DNA of 64,000 bases from Thysanoteuthis rhombus. Lineage: Eukaryota > Mollusca > Cephalopoda > Oegopsida > Thysanoteuthidae. The stretch covers positions 39,286,217 to 39,350,216 of the forward strand of contig OY735211.1 in the NCBI GenBank assembly GCA_963457665.1, read 5' to 3'. This document shows positions 1 through 12,790 of the stretch, in pieces (within the stretch, counting starts at the first letter, position 1; every line of letters starts with the position of its first letter). The notes beneath the pieces were generated by a model. It had not been told where the DNA came from. It ran no database searches and saw only the letters and a list, made by a program, of their open reading frames with translations. Made by a program: the position numbers and the translations under genes.

Positions 1-127
1 ACAACCACAGTTTGAGAAAAAACCCAGAACAAACATTTGGAGGACTCATTAACCACCAAACTGGATTAAACACTTTTGCTGGGTTCAAGTTGTTCATGTG
101 TTCTGACAATTATAAATATCTATTATG

Positions 128-190
<63 letters not shown>

Positions 191-834
191 AATCAGTTGC
201 AGGTTTGATTCCTGCAGCAGCCCCACTCTCTTTAATTGTTTATTTTATTTACATTGTCTAAGCCAAATAATGTATCAACCATGTAATGACAGGAGATCAT
301 TTAAGAAGAGAGTTTCAGTATAATATAATGCAATTCATTATCATTCTGTCGGATCATTTATCCATTTCTCAATACATATGTATTGATGTATGTATCTATG
401 TATCTGGACCCAGCTCTAAGTGTACAGAGTAAAAACTTTAAATTCTGCACACCACATACACACTCTCCTAAATGAGTAGTGAAATTGTTTTTCTTTGATT
501 TTTCTTCAACCCCCACTCTCCAAGTTTCCAGTTGAGGGTTCAATTTACAATATAATTTTATGCTGAATTTATAATAAAAACGAGCATACATGAGTGGCAG
601 TGATACATAATTTCCCTTGGAATGCTAATTTTTATTATTGAAATTTCTTCTTTGGTCAATATTAGTGAGTAATACACCAAATTAACCTGCTAAATTTAAA
701 CACTGTCAATCTTATTAATAACTAATTGATCTTATTGAACATACAACCAGAACCCAGTTGCTCTAAAGATAAAAATACATGATAATCATTTATCTGTAAG
801 GTTTAAATCTATTAAAACATTTAAAATGACTTAC
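1..834 (-). other. Intron 17 (part)
   Basis: Non-coding sequence after exon 17. It contains the (TA)n run near 136-188 and otherwise AT-rich DNA with no recognised element or exon. Confidence 0.6.
136..188. repeat. (TA)n microsatellite
   Basis: About 26 uninterrupted TA units. A simple dinucleotide tract, one of four long TA/AT runs in the window. Confidence 0.97.
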
Positions 835-926
835 AATGAATTTGCATCAGTTTTTATGGTTGTTCCATTGGCATACCAGCGATTCATATGAATGCATGGA
901 CATTGTTCAGGTGGCATGCATGTACC
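835..926 (-). CDS. Exon 17: end of TIL' and E' module; gene continues to the left
   Basis: 92 bp between CTATACATTTCAG and CATT|GTAAGT, residues 877-907 (last codon split TT+N). It reads GTCMPPEQCPCIH, then WYANGTTIKTDANS. This completes TIL' and mirrors E1 and E2 (CPCYH...NGDTMKLGCHNC). The position equal to Cys453 and Cys817 here starts TT, so it is Phe or Leu, and the DC is DA. Exit phase 2 matches both other E/VWD junctions, so a VWD3 exon is expected next. Confidence 0.88.
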
Positions 927-3900
927 CTGAAATGTATAGTTTTTCCTTGTAAAATAAATGATCATTGTGCAATTCAGCATTAATTAGATATCAATAAAAA
1001 AATAAATAAAAAGAAACATTATTTTGTTAATATTGAATTGCTCAGCAATAAATCATATGATTATATCCAAAGATTAAATTGTATCCAGTTTTTTCTTTTA
1101 TGATAATAGTAGAAATGAAAAGGTCAGTTATGTGACAAATATGATTGGAAAATAACCAGATCTCTATCATGTCATTGAAATCAATCAAGATTTTCTCCCA
1201 GTGAAACTTTTTCCCGTATTAAATGATCATAACTAGTTCCTTGATCAATTTTCTATTGATTGATCTGTTTTCTATTCCAAAGTATTGTGGATAATATTGT
1301 TTTGACAAAGGTTTTGGCAAGCAAAGGTCACCTCATGGAACAGCACACAAATGGCCCACTGAGTGATCTCAGTTGGTTTAGCTCTCATAGCAGTCCCCGT
1401 CATGTTAAAATAATTACAATATCTTTTGATCTGAATTCTCAAAGCTTTGTTCTTAATTACCTTAGGTTACGCTTTGTTCTCTTGGGTATTCTACTATGTT
1501 GCACAATAAAATTAATATTTCATATGTGAAATTATCAATAATAAATAAAACTCACAGAACTGTGTAACCGATAGCATTGAAATTTCATGTTTTCAGCATA
1601 ATCATAAACTTATTTAAGAAATTTAGATCAGAGAGTTTTGCATACACTGACTCTGAATCTTACTGCTCCATACTAGTGGTGCCGATTTAACTGTTTTGTG
1701 GACTACTTTAGTTGAAAGAAACAAAAGTGTGATGGATGTTAGTAAGAGATGAGAACTTTTGTTTCCCTCATGGTTTGACTGTAGCGTGCGTGCAGTCTTA
1801 TTGATGTGGTAGGAAAGGATGCTGTACAAAGAGAATGGAATGCACGCCAAGTATGAAGTTAGATGTGCTTTGAAACAAAATGGAATGAACACACACAAGT
1901 ATTTGGGCCAGACAAAAGATGTACATTTAATTGAAGAATGAAAAATGAAGTTGAAGTAAATGTAAGGATAACCTGAATTTGATCAATCGTGAGAAGTAAT
2001 GTTCGGAGAAGAGAAGAAGAGAAGGCGAAAGGTGGGAGCTTTCTTGTCTTGGAAGTACTGGCGTCGATGTCAAAGCAGAGTTTGTCTGAACTGCTTGGAT
2101 TACATATGGTTGGATCACTCCAAGATAATACGTGGAAAACCGGGTTCAGTGTGCAAGCCTTACTGCCAAGTAAGTGAGTTAACTTGGGGTTCATTGTGAG
2201 AGCCATACAGCCAAGTAAATGAGTTAACTTGGGGGCTATTCTCTGACGCTGATAGACTCTCAACAGACAGACCATGAAAGACAGAGAACATAGAGTTTTA
2301 TCTATATATGTTTCCCGAAGTAAGGATGTTTAGGAAAGATTATCTTGATTATCGGATAGTAAAAAAGCCTTGCCATTTCGTTCATGAGAGTGAGAGGTGA
2401 TATGCATTTGTAGTACGTGGTATAGACATGGTGGTGTAGTTGTGTAGCTGTGCGTATATGCGAGGGTCAATATCAGTGAAGTGGAATGGGCAAAGTCAGT
2501 ACACAGATAGGTCATGGAGGAAGAATGGTTGAGATCGGCGAAATGATAACGATCTTAGGGAGAAGGACAGAGAAAGAGAGAGGCCGGTAGCAAGCAAGGG
2601 CCGGAGGCATCACCAGCTAGAGATGCTGGCGGCAATGAGCATTGAACCATGTGCGTCCAGGGGTTTTATAAGGGTCATTGGAGGAAGTGACATCTTTTAT
2701 ATCTAGCTATAAGACGAGTTTTGTATTCAAAACTAACTAAAAATATAGGGGGCACTACAACTGTTTTAGGATCACAATTTAGCCCCTTTAGTTAAACATC
2801 AGTAGTAAGTTAACCTGCGATGATGTTACTCCTACTATTGCACCTCACCGGAGCCAATATTTTGATTGTAAAATTAATATAGATATTAATCAATTTTGAT
2901 TTACTTACTGTATCTTTTAATCTACTAGTTGTAAGTTTTAACTTGCTCAGGAAAAGGTATAGTATTCAAAATTTGATAGGAAAAATACTTAGGATTATTT
3001 GCATCATCATAACTCAAAAGTTGGTACAAGAATAATTGCATTTTTTGTTAATTAAAACTTATTTTTGAATAAACTATTATTCAACTATGTTCATAGAATT
3101 TTAAACAGTAAATTTTGCTCTATTTATTCAAATTAAATAATTTCTTTTTACTTTTTATTCTGGTTTATTTGAGGCTGTCAAATCAAAGATAGAAAAAAGC
3201 AAATTCAAGCAATTTTATTGAATGAGTTCAAAATGGGTAGTAAAGCAGCAAAAATTGCTTGCAATATCAACCAAGTATTTGGCCTGGGGACCATCAACAA
3301 ACTTTCAGTACAATATTGGTTCCAAAAACAGAAATGAGAACCTAAAAGATGAGGGTCGCGGACATCCTTCTATTATTGACAATAACCAATTGCGGGCTGT
3401 TATTGAGGCAGATTCACACAAAACAACTCAAGAGGAACCAAACGTTGACCATTTAACAGTTGCTTGACATTTGCACTAAATTGGAGAAAAGGCTTGACAA
3501 TGGATGCCACATGAGTTGAACCAAAGTCAAAAAATTTGCCTTTATAATTTCTGCTCTGTGCTTCTTTTACATAGCAAAAACATTCCATTTCTTGATCACA
3601 TTGTGACATGTTGCTGGACAGAGATGAAACACAAAAGCATTTCTCCAAACAAAACATGCATCAAAAGAGGATTATAGTTACTGATTGGTGGAATCATCTA
3701 CTAAAACTTCTTGAATCCTGGTGAAATCATCACAGCAAAGAAGCATTGCCAGGAAATTGACAAAATGCACCAAAATTGAAACATTTACGCCCAATACTTG
3801 TCAGTTAAAAAGAACCAAATCTTCTTCATGACAATACCTGGCTATATGTCACACAAGAGACCTTGCAAAAATTGAACAGACTAGGCCACGAAACTCTACC

Positions 3901-6900
3901 TCAACCAGCTGATTCATCAGTCCTCTCTCTTCCTGCAAGGGAAGGTCTGTAACACCCAAGTAGCAGCTCAAAATGCCTTTGAAGAATTCTGTAGTTCCAG
4001 AACTCCAGAATTCTACACTTCTGGAATAAATGGACTAGTTTCTAGTTGGCAAAGATATGTAGATTCTGAAAGTTTATATTTCGATTAATAACTTTTACTC
4101 AAAGCTGAGATATACTGCTTTAAAGTTGATGGTGAAAAACCATAAAAATGTTGGTACCACCCTATCAAAATCTACCATAAAGGTTTATGTATTGTTTGAA
4201 GATCAAAATTAATTGATGCTGGAATCTTGAATGATGATCAACTTAATGAAAATAACACAGAGCATAAAAAATCCTGTACACTTTTAAAATCTTACCACTC
4301 TCAACAACACGAGTAGAAGCTATAGGATCAAAACATGTACACTGCATTTTCAGGACCAATTATTTTTTTGTGACTCCTATATATCATCATCATCATCAGT
4401 TTTTTATCGTCCGTCGTTGGACATAGACCCTCCCAACGATTCACCACACCTCTTGCAGAACCAGTATTTTCTAAATTTGTCTAGTTCATCTCTCCATCTT
4501 GTATTCTGCTAGCTTCAGTTATGCATGTGATCTCCACGGATCTATGTTGTGAGTCGTGATTTCCATCAGTTGTCTGTCATTCTTGCAACATGACCCACCA
4601 ATTGCCATTTTAGTTTTCTAATAGATTCTACGATGTTTTGGACTCTTCCTGATATACTGTGCTGTCTTGTGATCTCTCCATGTGAGGTTGAGCATGATTC
4701 TCTCATGTGCACGTTGCATGCTTCTCAGTCTGCAGGTCAGTCTCTTGGTTAGGTTCCATGTTTCAGCTCCATAGGTGACTATCAGGAGGATGCACTGGTT
4801 GTATACCCTTTTTTCTAGGATTAATGGAATCTTCTTGTTTTTGAAAGTTGAGCTTGCTCTCCTGAAGGCTTGCCATCCAATAGTGATTCTACGCTATTTT
4901 GATAAAACTACTTTCGAACTTGTGTGAAGGGAAGACATAAAACTATAGAACTAAAGGAAACAAAATTGAAAGGAGTATTTTAAATTTGAAAAATAAAGAG
5001 ACTAATAAAATATAATTGCATTATCAAGGACATTCCTGGTGAAAAGAAACTACTATGATCAGATAATAGTATTAAGTCCATGATGAAAATATTTTATTCA
5101 TAGAATTAATTCTATTAACCGTAGTTTCTAATATTTGAAAAAACTCATTAGAGTCAAGATATTTGGGAAAAAATATTGTTATCTCTAAATGTGATACATT
5201 TTTTAAAAGTCAGAATAATTATTTTAATTACTTTATAGTCAAGATACTGGTTCGGGGGACATCCACAAGTACTTTTTCTGGAACATGCATTTTTCATTAT
5301 GTAGTCTTTGCAGGTTGGAACACAGTCAGAACCATTCAGTGGTATCTGATTTTGAGGACAGATGATTTCTTCACACATTCCACAGCTTATCAAACCTCGG
5401 GAACAATTACTGTCAAAAAGATGAAAAGAAAAAATTATTTTGACAACTTCACATGATTTTGATATATTTCTGGATGCCAAATCAAAAAGTGTAAACCATT
5501 TTTTCCATCATGCAACATTTTTTTCAAAAAACATGATTTTCATGTTTCATCTATAGTTTTCATATAATTTCACACTATATATATTGATATTTTATTTCAA
5601 TGACAATGTTTGAATTTAGTACCTCCAAATATTGAAATCTATGTATAAAAACAAGGGTCATTTTATTGATGAACTAGAATATATCTAAAACACAACAAAA
5701 GAGATAAGTCATATCAGTTGGAAGCACCATGTTCAGCAGTTTGACGTGTCTGGATCTCTTATGACAGATACATTTTATTAGAGTGCAGTAAATATATATC
5801 AATGTGACTCAGCTGGTACAGGAATAGAGAAAAAGAGTTTGCACCATATTTCATGAAAGACAGATTTTTTGTTAATTGCACAGACAAAAGTGCATAAACT
5901 TTGCATGGATTATAATGAATAGAAAGATGAAGAATCTGTCCCATGATCAACTATTGTCTCAGAATTAACTCAATGATTAAGTGAGAGACCTAAAAGATGC
6001 TACAGAGCTCTTGCGGTCTTAATTGAAATATAAAAACTTATCATATCCAAAAACTAAAAGTTTGCCAAATACATTCAACTTGTTTTTTCCTTAGTATATT
6101 TTTCAAACAAATATATTTTGACTTGTCAGGCTATAATTGACTTACAAACAGCATAAATTATATATTTTACATAGATGCCTCTGATCATTTAAAAAATAAA
6201 TACATTCAGATGCAATTTTCTCTTGGTACAGAAATAGACAAGAAAAGTTTGGAGCATATCTCATGAAAGAGACTTTGTTTATTGCACTGATGTAAGCGGC
6301 CTAGTACATTAACTTTGCATAGATCATGTAGCAGAAAAATAGAGGCTATTGATAGATTCATCTAAAAGAAGCCTGAAAGTGGTATTTTCAATAGTGATAA
6401 ATATGCACAAATACATGGTAATTCTGCACATTCAAAAGAAATATACCTTAATTTTGCAAATTTCCTTGGAAAAACCAATTACAATGAACACTGTCAGTCC
6501 ACTTACAGGGACCTAATAGTTCTGTGTATCTTACTGGGTCAGCAGTCTGGATATATACAATTCCAATGTATTCTCCGTGAATGGCACAGCAGAGCCAAGA
6601 TTTACAATGACTCCAGAAGGGATGGCCAAATAGAAAAAAGCCTACAGTGCGTATTAATTTTGGATTATTGAAGCAGTTTGTTGAAACCTTATTGGAAGCT
6701 GGAACCTGTTTTATGTATTTGTGCCAGGACATGGAAACAAGATACAAGGTATGTTGGGATATCAGTAGGATATCAGACTACTACAGGATGATTCATAGGA
6801 ATTCACCAGAAAAACTGAACGATTCCAGAGAATAAATCTGAGAAGTTATAAAGACTAAAGAAGTTATTTATAAGTAATGGAAGATATAGAATTGTTTGCT

Positions 6901-9900
6901 TTATTTTGGTGTTTTAGGAATTACATCGATGAAGCATTTTCCTAAGGAATGAAGGCGAGTGCATGGAAGAAGAAGATTCTATATTTGGGAAACCACTCGG
7001 AGAGGAGTAGGAAATTGATTAATTTGAGCCAGTGGGCAATTACTTATAACTCATACTATACCAGACTTCACTCCAAAAAATGAACAATTTCCATGAATGG
7101 AGTTGAATTTTGGCTCTCAATTACAGACAAGGAAATTTGCCTGACAACCAACAGACAACAGCCTCGACAAATTGACTCATTGAGACAAAGGACTGGTATT
7201 GAAACCTAAGAGTGAAAGCTGAAACCACAACTGGAGAAATTTCAGCTATCTCCCCAGAGACAGAGAGATGCACATCAAAACTGCAGTTAGAAGTTCAATC
7301 CTAATTTCTTGGTTACAAGCTTGAAATTCCTAAGCATCAACTGCACTCTGTGCCTATTTTACCACCACAAATTTTTCCCTTCAGTCTCATGAGTAAACTG
7401 TTGAGTGACCCCAGAACATATCATATTGTCTCCAGCTTTGGAAGGGTTGATAACAATATAACTCTACAGAAAGGAACACTAAATTATAATCTAAGCAAGT
7501 GTTATTCTTCCTGTTTGCAGGTCTTATTTTTTCTTCATTTTTACTTTTATTATTCAAGCATCCTGTTCCCAAAGACGTTCCGACTAGAGCACTAGTACTT
7601 CACACTTGATCTTTCACACAATGTGAGAAAGGTGATGGCTGTTGTGGTATAAGTGTGATAATAGAACTATATTTTCATCAAAATTATGTATAAAAATGTG
7701 ATGTGATGGAAACATTCTAAATGAATTTTTTATCATGTTCATAAGTGCTGACAAAATCTTCAGTCAGAATTGAAACAATTTTTAATGATAATTATTTCTA
7801 TTGATAATCGGACCATCCTCATCTTTGTTGTTTTTCATACAACGTTTCGGCCATTGCACTTTACGGCCTTCGTCAGGTATCATCTGGTAGATTTGGGAAG
7901 TAACAAACCGAACCCTTTATTTATCCGACGGGGGTATATTGACCGTACTCCCCTCTTTAGCATTAGTTATTCTGTCTCACACTAGGATTGAACCTAGAAC
8001 CATCAGATCACTTAACAGTAATTTGTCTGATGCTGTAACTACTGCGCTATGTGTCCATGTGGACAACAGGCGCTAATTTTTAGGAGCCTTAAACCTCAGG
8101 TGACAGTTATAATTTTTTTTTTTTTTTTTGATGTTATTGTTTTCTGTCTTTTATTATTAGAGGTTCCCATATGGTATCCATTTCAATGCTAGGATTACTG
8201 AGGCAGTTTTGCTTGCCTAGCATATGGGCCGACTCTTTCAATTTTCGAATTTTCCAGTGTTCTTAAATAAAGGGTTCGGTTCGTTACTTCCCAAATCTAC
8301 CAGATGATACCTGACGAAGGCCGTAGAGTGCAACGGCCGAAACGTTGTGTGAAAAACAACAAAGATGAGGATGGTCCGATTATCAATAGAAATAATAATA
8401 ATACCTCATCTCGAAAATTCCGAGATATACTAATTTTTAATGACTTTAATTTTTCAGACCTGTGTAATTTCATATACAAAATTTTTCAGTAATAAATATT
8501 TTCTACATTTCTATTTTATTTTTATCTATAATATCATGAAATACAAGTCTCTGATTATTCAAACAATAGAGATCAAAAAATATCTGATTCAATACATATT
8601 CTTGAAAATATTTCATAAAAGCATGATGTTTATTTTATCAACTTCAGTTATTTTATATGTTTAATAAAGAAGCAATTTAAACATTAGAATTATTTATATT
8701 TGTTTTTTATCTCAAAAAATTTTTGAAAAAGGACAAACCATGATTTGCAATCTTGTTTGAATTTCTCTCCACTTTGTTTAACAGATCCAGGTTCAAGAGT
8801 AGAACAACAAGTGCAATCAGCTGGTTCTACACAATTCCCATATGCATCAAATCTTTTGTTTCCTTTACATCGGCACCCGGAGATTAACCACTTTTCTCCA
8901 GTAGCAAATGGATCATTGAAGTCACTGCATGTTGTACCAGAAATATGTCCACTGATTTGATATTCTGTGCCATCTGGACATGTAGAACCTATAATCAATC
9001 AATAATATCAATGATTATTTTTGATAAAAGTACAATAAACACATTTAAAGTATATTCTCGTGTGCATGAGTGTGTGTGCACATGTATTCTGTGAAAAATT
9101 TAAGATTTAATAAACAGACACTTGAAAATGGGAAAAAATGCATATAGACCATAAAAAATGAGAGTCTAATCTAAAAAAGTGATTAAGAGTTGAAACATTT
9201 TTTCACTACATCTATGGTTTGAATTTTTTCCTTTGCCACCTATAATTTGAAGTTATTTAGGAAACTTCAAAGCCTATCTTTCAATTTAGAATAACAGTAC
9301 GGTATCATTTTCATTGCTGTTCTCTAATGGAAGGAAATCTTTAGACAATTATAAATATGCACTTAGATATACAATGGACACTGAGTAACATTTCTTTTAA
9401 TATTTCCTTCGCATCTTAATTTCAATACATTGATTTAATGAAATTATAATCACAAATCAAACTGAATTAATTTCTGAAGCCCTGAATAAATTTCTACCTT
9501 TTTTTTCTTTTCAATTATGATTTGGTTACTTCATATATAAGATCCATTTCACTAAAAACTTACCACATTGTGAGAAAACCTCTTGAAAATCCAAGTTCTC
9601 TCCAGTTTGTTCATGATAGTCAAGCACAAATACATTTACAATAGGACATAATGCTTCAGCAGAATGCTCAGGGTCACACATGGATGTATCGTGCTTACAG
9701 ATGTCAATATATTTTTGAATTTCATCCTGAGACATGTGACTCTGTGGTCCATCAATGTCTTCTAATTTTTTGCAAATGGTTTCTATTTGGTCATCCTGAA
9801 GGTAAATTAATTTTTCTAAATTTAGAATCGAACAGAGAAGAAATAAGAATTCACCTGTAAAAGAATGCTCCGAGACAGATAGAGAAAAGAAGTGGTTTTA

Positions 9901-12714
9901 TATCATTCAGCATATTTGGCTGTATTTATTGAAGGAGAGAGTAACTAATGCTTGAACCTACAAATAACATCAGAATCAAAGTCAAAGTATCCTATAATCT
10001 ATTGTCAAAGTACTATACTTGTTCCTTCATGGCATTTCTTGAGACAATGAGGTGTTATGAAACCCATCTACTCTCCAAGTAACACGCAACAGTCTATATT
10101 GAATTATATGGTACCAGCGACAGGAAATAATCCCTAACCTGAAATATTGGAAGAGATTGATTCATACTTTTCCCTAAAGTTAACACAAATCTCAGGTGGA
10201 GTTTGAAAAGGATTTGCCAAAATCTATTTTCTGTGCTGTTAACTATTAGCCAAACTACTACTGGAACTTTCTGAGATACAGAACTGCCACAACTAAATAA
10301 AATGTTCTGATTTGGAATTTTTATACTGTTTTTTTCTTGTTTGTCAACACAAAATCTTCAAAAGTTCTCATTGAATTTCTTTGAAATTTTGTGGAAAAGA
10401 AGTAAAGAGATTCTATAGTGGATCCATGTATAATTATCACCCTACATCTTAGTTAACTCTGTCTGTATCACACAATAGCTCAAAAGGTTTTCTATCTGTC
10501 CAAATGATACATCTGGAAGTTCAATGAAAGCAAATCCATTAACAATTACCTCCCTTATGCTAAAGCAATCAGTCCACACAGGTGTTTCATTTTAAAACAA
10601 GGGTTTATGACATTTGATTGTAGATAGCTCAAAATGGCTTGCTCTAGAGCATATACTTCTTTTGTAAACTTTACTCAGCATAAAATTTCTTTTATAACGA
10701 TATACAATATGCCCATATTTGATGGAAAAATCATTTTTCCTACTCAGGCACCATAGCAAAAATCCGTCATTATGGAAAATGATACTAAATCTTTTCTGCA
10801 ACTGATCTGGAATGATTACCCAAGATATTGTAACTCAAAATCAACTTAAAAATTCCAACAGGACTCTATTACAGTTCCAGGACTATACTGGAAGATGCTC
10901 CCTGTGTATGCAAAGAGTTATTTTTCCCAAGCAAAGCCAGGATTCCTTGCTAATATGTTCTAAAATCAATAGACCAGCATTCAATACAATTTTGTAAACA
11001 AAATATACATAATATATATTAGAATTAAATCAAGAATGAAACATTTATCAATTTCACATACATCATTTTGATATTTTTGGTGGCATTACTATGCAAACCT
11101 TTAGAGCTTCATCTGCACATCAGCAAATGAAACATTAACGAGCAATAAGAATACAAAAATGAAAAAATACTCAAAACTCATACAATGATATTCTAAAGTA
11201 TATTTCATTTCAATTTTTTGTTCTTATGCAGTTAGAGAAGTGATTATAAATAAACATTTCATCAAATTATTGAAATCATTCATTCATCCAGTTATTTTTG
11301 ATAACTCAAAAGATAATTTGTGCAAGGAAGTACATTTGATTTATCAATAAAACAAATTTTGTGTTATATCAATTTGAACCATGTCCAATGATAAGATACA
11401 ATATAGCTAAGAAGAATCAAAGATTTGCAATATCCAAAAATTTCACAAAAAAGTTCAAAATAAAAAATATCCTTTCTTAAAAACAAGAAAACAATTTAAA
11501 ATCATTATAAAATATCAATAAATGATGATGAGCATACTATTTAGGTAAATTTGAAAACTGAACTAACAAACATACTCTGTAGCATTGTTATTGCAATCAA
11601 TATCTTCTTATCTATAATAATTACTATGAAAACTAATTCAACAAACATGATACTTACAAAGACTGTTTCATTTAGAACCATTGGAGACACATTAGATGTA
11701 GTCAATTGAAAAGATTCAACAAATACTTTTACTTGTGTTGATATAATTCCAGAACTATCAGTAAATTCATCATTAAAGATATTATTCATTTTTCCACAAA
11801 GACCATATACCTAAATATAAAAAAAATGCATCAAAAAAAGAACTGGATTAAAGAAAAGCATAGAATCATTAATAATCAATCGCATGCAGGCAGCAGTCAT
11901 ACAGTGAGCATTTTGAAATTTTTTTATCAAAACAGACATATTTTTGCATATAGATTCTAATATTGAAGATAGAAGAAAATAAGCAACATTTTCAGAATAT
12001 AATACTTTCATTTTAAGGAAGGCAAAAATGTGAATCAAACACAAAAAGATATTTGCACAGTTTAGAGATGGTACTCTGAATGATTAAACATGTCAAAAAT
12101 AGTAGGAATAAGGATCTAGATAGTTTGGGTAGTTTTCATCGAAGAATAGGCACTTGCTGTATTGGTGGGCCTGTGTGGACATCAGTGGAGAAGTTGATGG
12201 GGGAAGGGAAACTTATAGAGAACATGTGCGCCAAATAAGAATGTGGACGAAGATATTAAATGGAGTAAAAAGACACATACAAATATTTAGATGTGAAAAA
12301 TGAGAGATACGTTTAATGCACAAATGTAGAACGTAAATGGAATACATGGGATGGAAACATCAATACATTCAATTGTGTAAAAAAGAGAAGAGTAGAGGCC
12401 TCTTAGGTTTAGGTTATTCCTCGGTATAAAAACAAAAGTATAAGAAAGATTAAGAATTTAAGGGACACGTGGCATAAAGAATCTAATGTTGTTTCATCTA
12501 TCTATTGAATAGAGCCTGGTGAGTCGTGCCTATAATTAGTGGTATAGTTGACCAGGCTAGATAGTGAAAAAGAGGTTAGTCAGGATAGGTATAAGAAGGA
12601 GTTATAGAAGCAAAATAATTAACGCAGCATTTGCATGGTTGTCAAAAATAGTAGTTGCAGTGTTAGCTATGGAGTTCTCGCAAATACTCACATCAAGAAA
12701 GATAAGTGACAAGA

Positions 12715-12790
<76 letters not shown>

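Larger units (their letters stand above)
927..5231 (-). other. Intron 16
   Basis: Holds LTR-like copy A, a mariner and an RTE LINE fragment. The remaining stretches (927-1780, 2762-3017, 4163-4383, 4896-5231) show nothing I recognise. Confidence 0.7.
5410..8738 (-). other. Intron 15
   Basis: 5410-7786 is AT-rich sequence with no element or exon I can name. Two local segments resemble each other (5812-5915 and 6217-6330, sharing GTACAGRAATAGA, CTCATGAAAGA and TTTGCATRGAT), a weak ancient repeat. 7787-8399 is the SINE pair. 8400-8738 is featureless apart from AT-richness. Confidence 0.6.

Noticed and set aside
12-323. 103-residue plus-strand frame
   Set aside because: Mostly a translated (TA)n tract; no domain or splice context.
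1859-2275. 138-residue minus-strand frame
   Set aside because: Lies inside LTR-like copy A, shows no recognised domain and is not kept in the related copy C.
7978-8058. Functional tRNA gene
   Set aside because: Boxes A and B are present but the acceptor stem is poor and the sequence continues into a SINE body.
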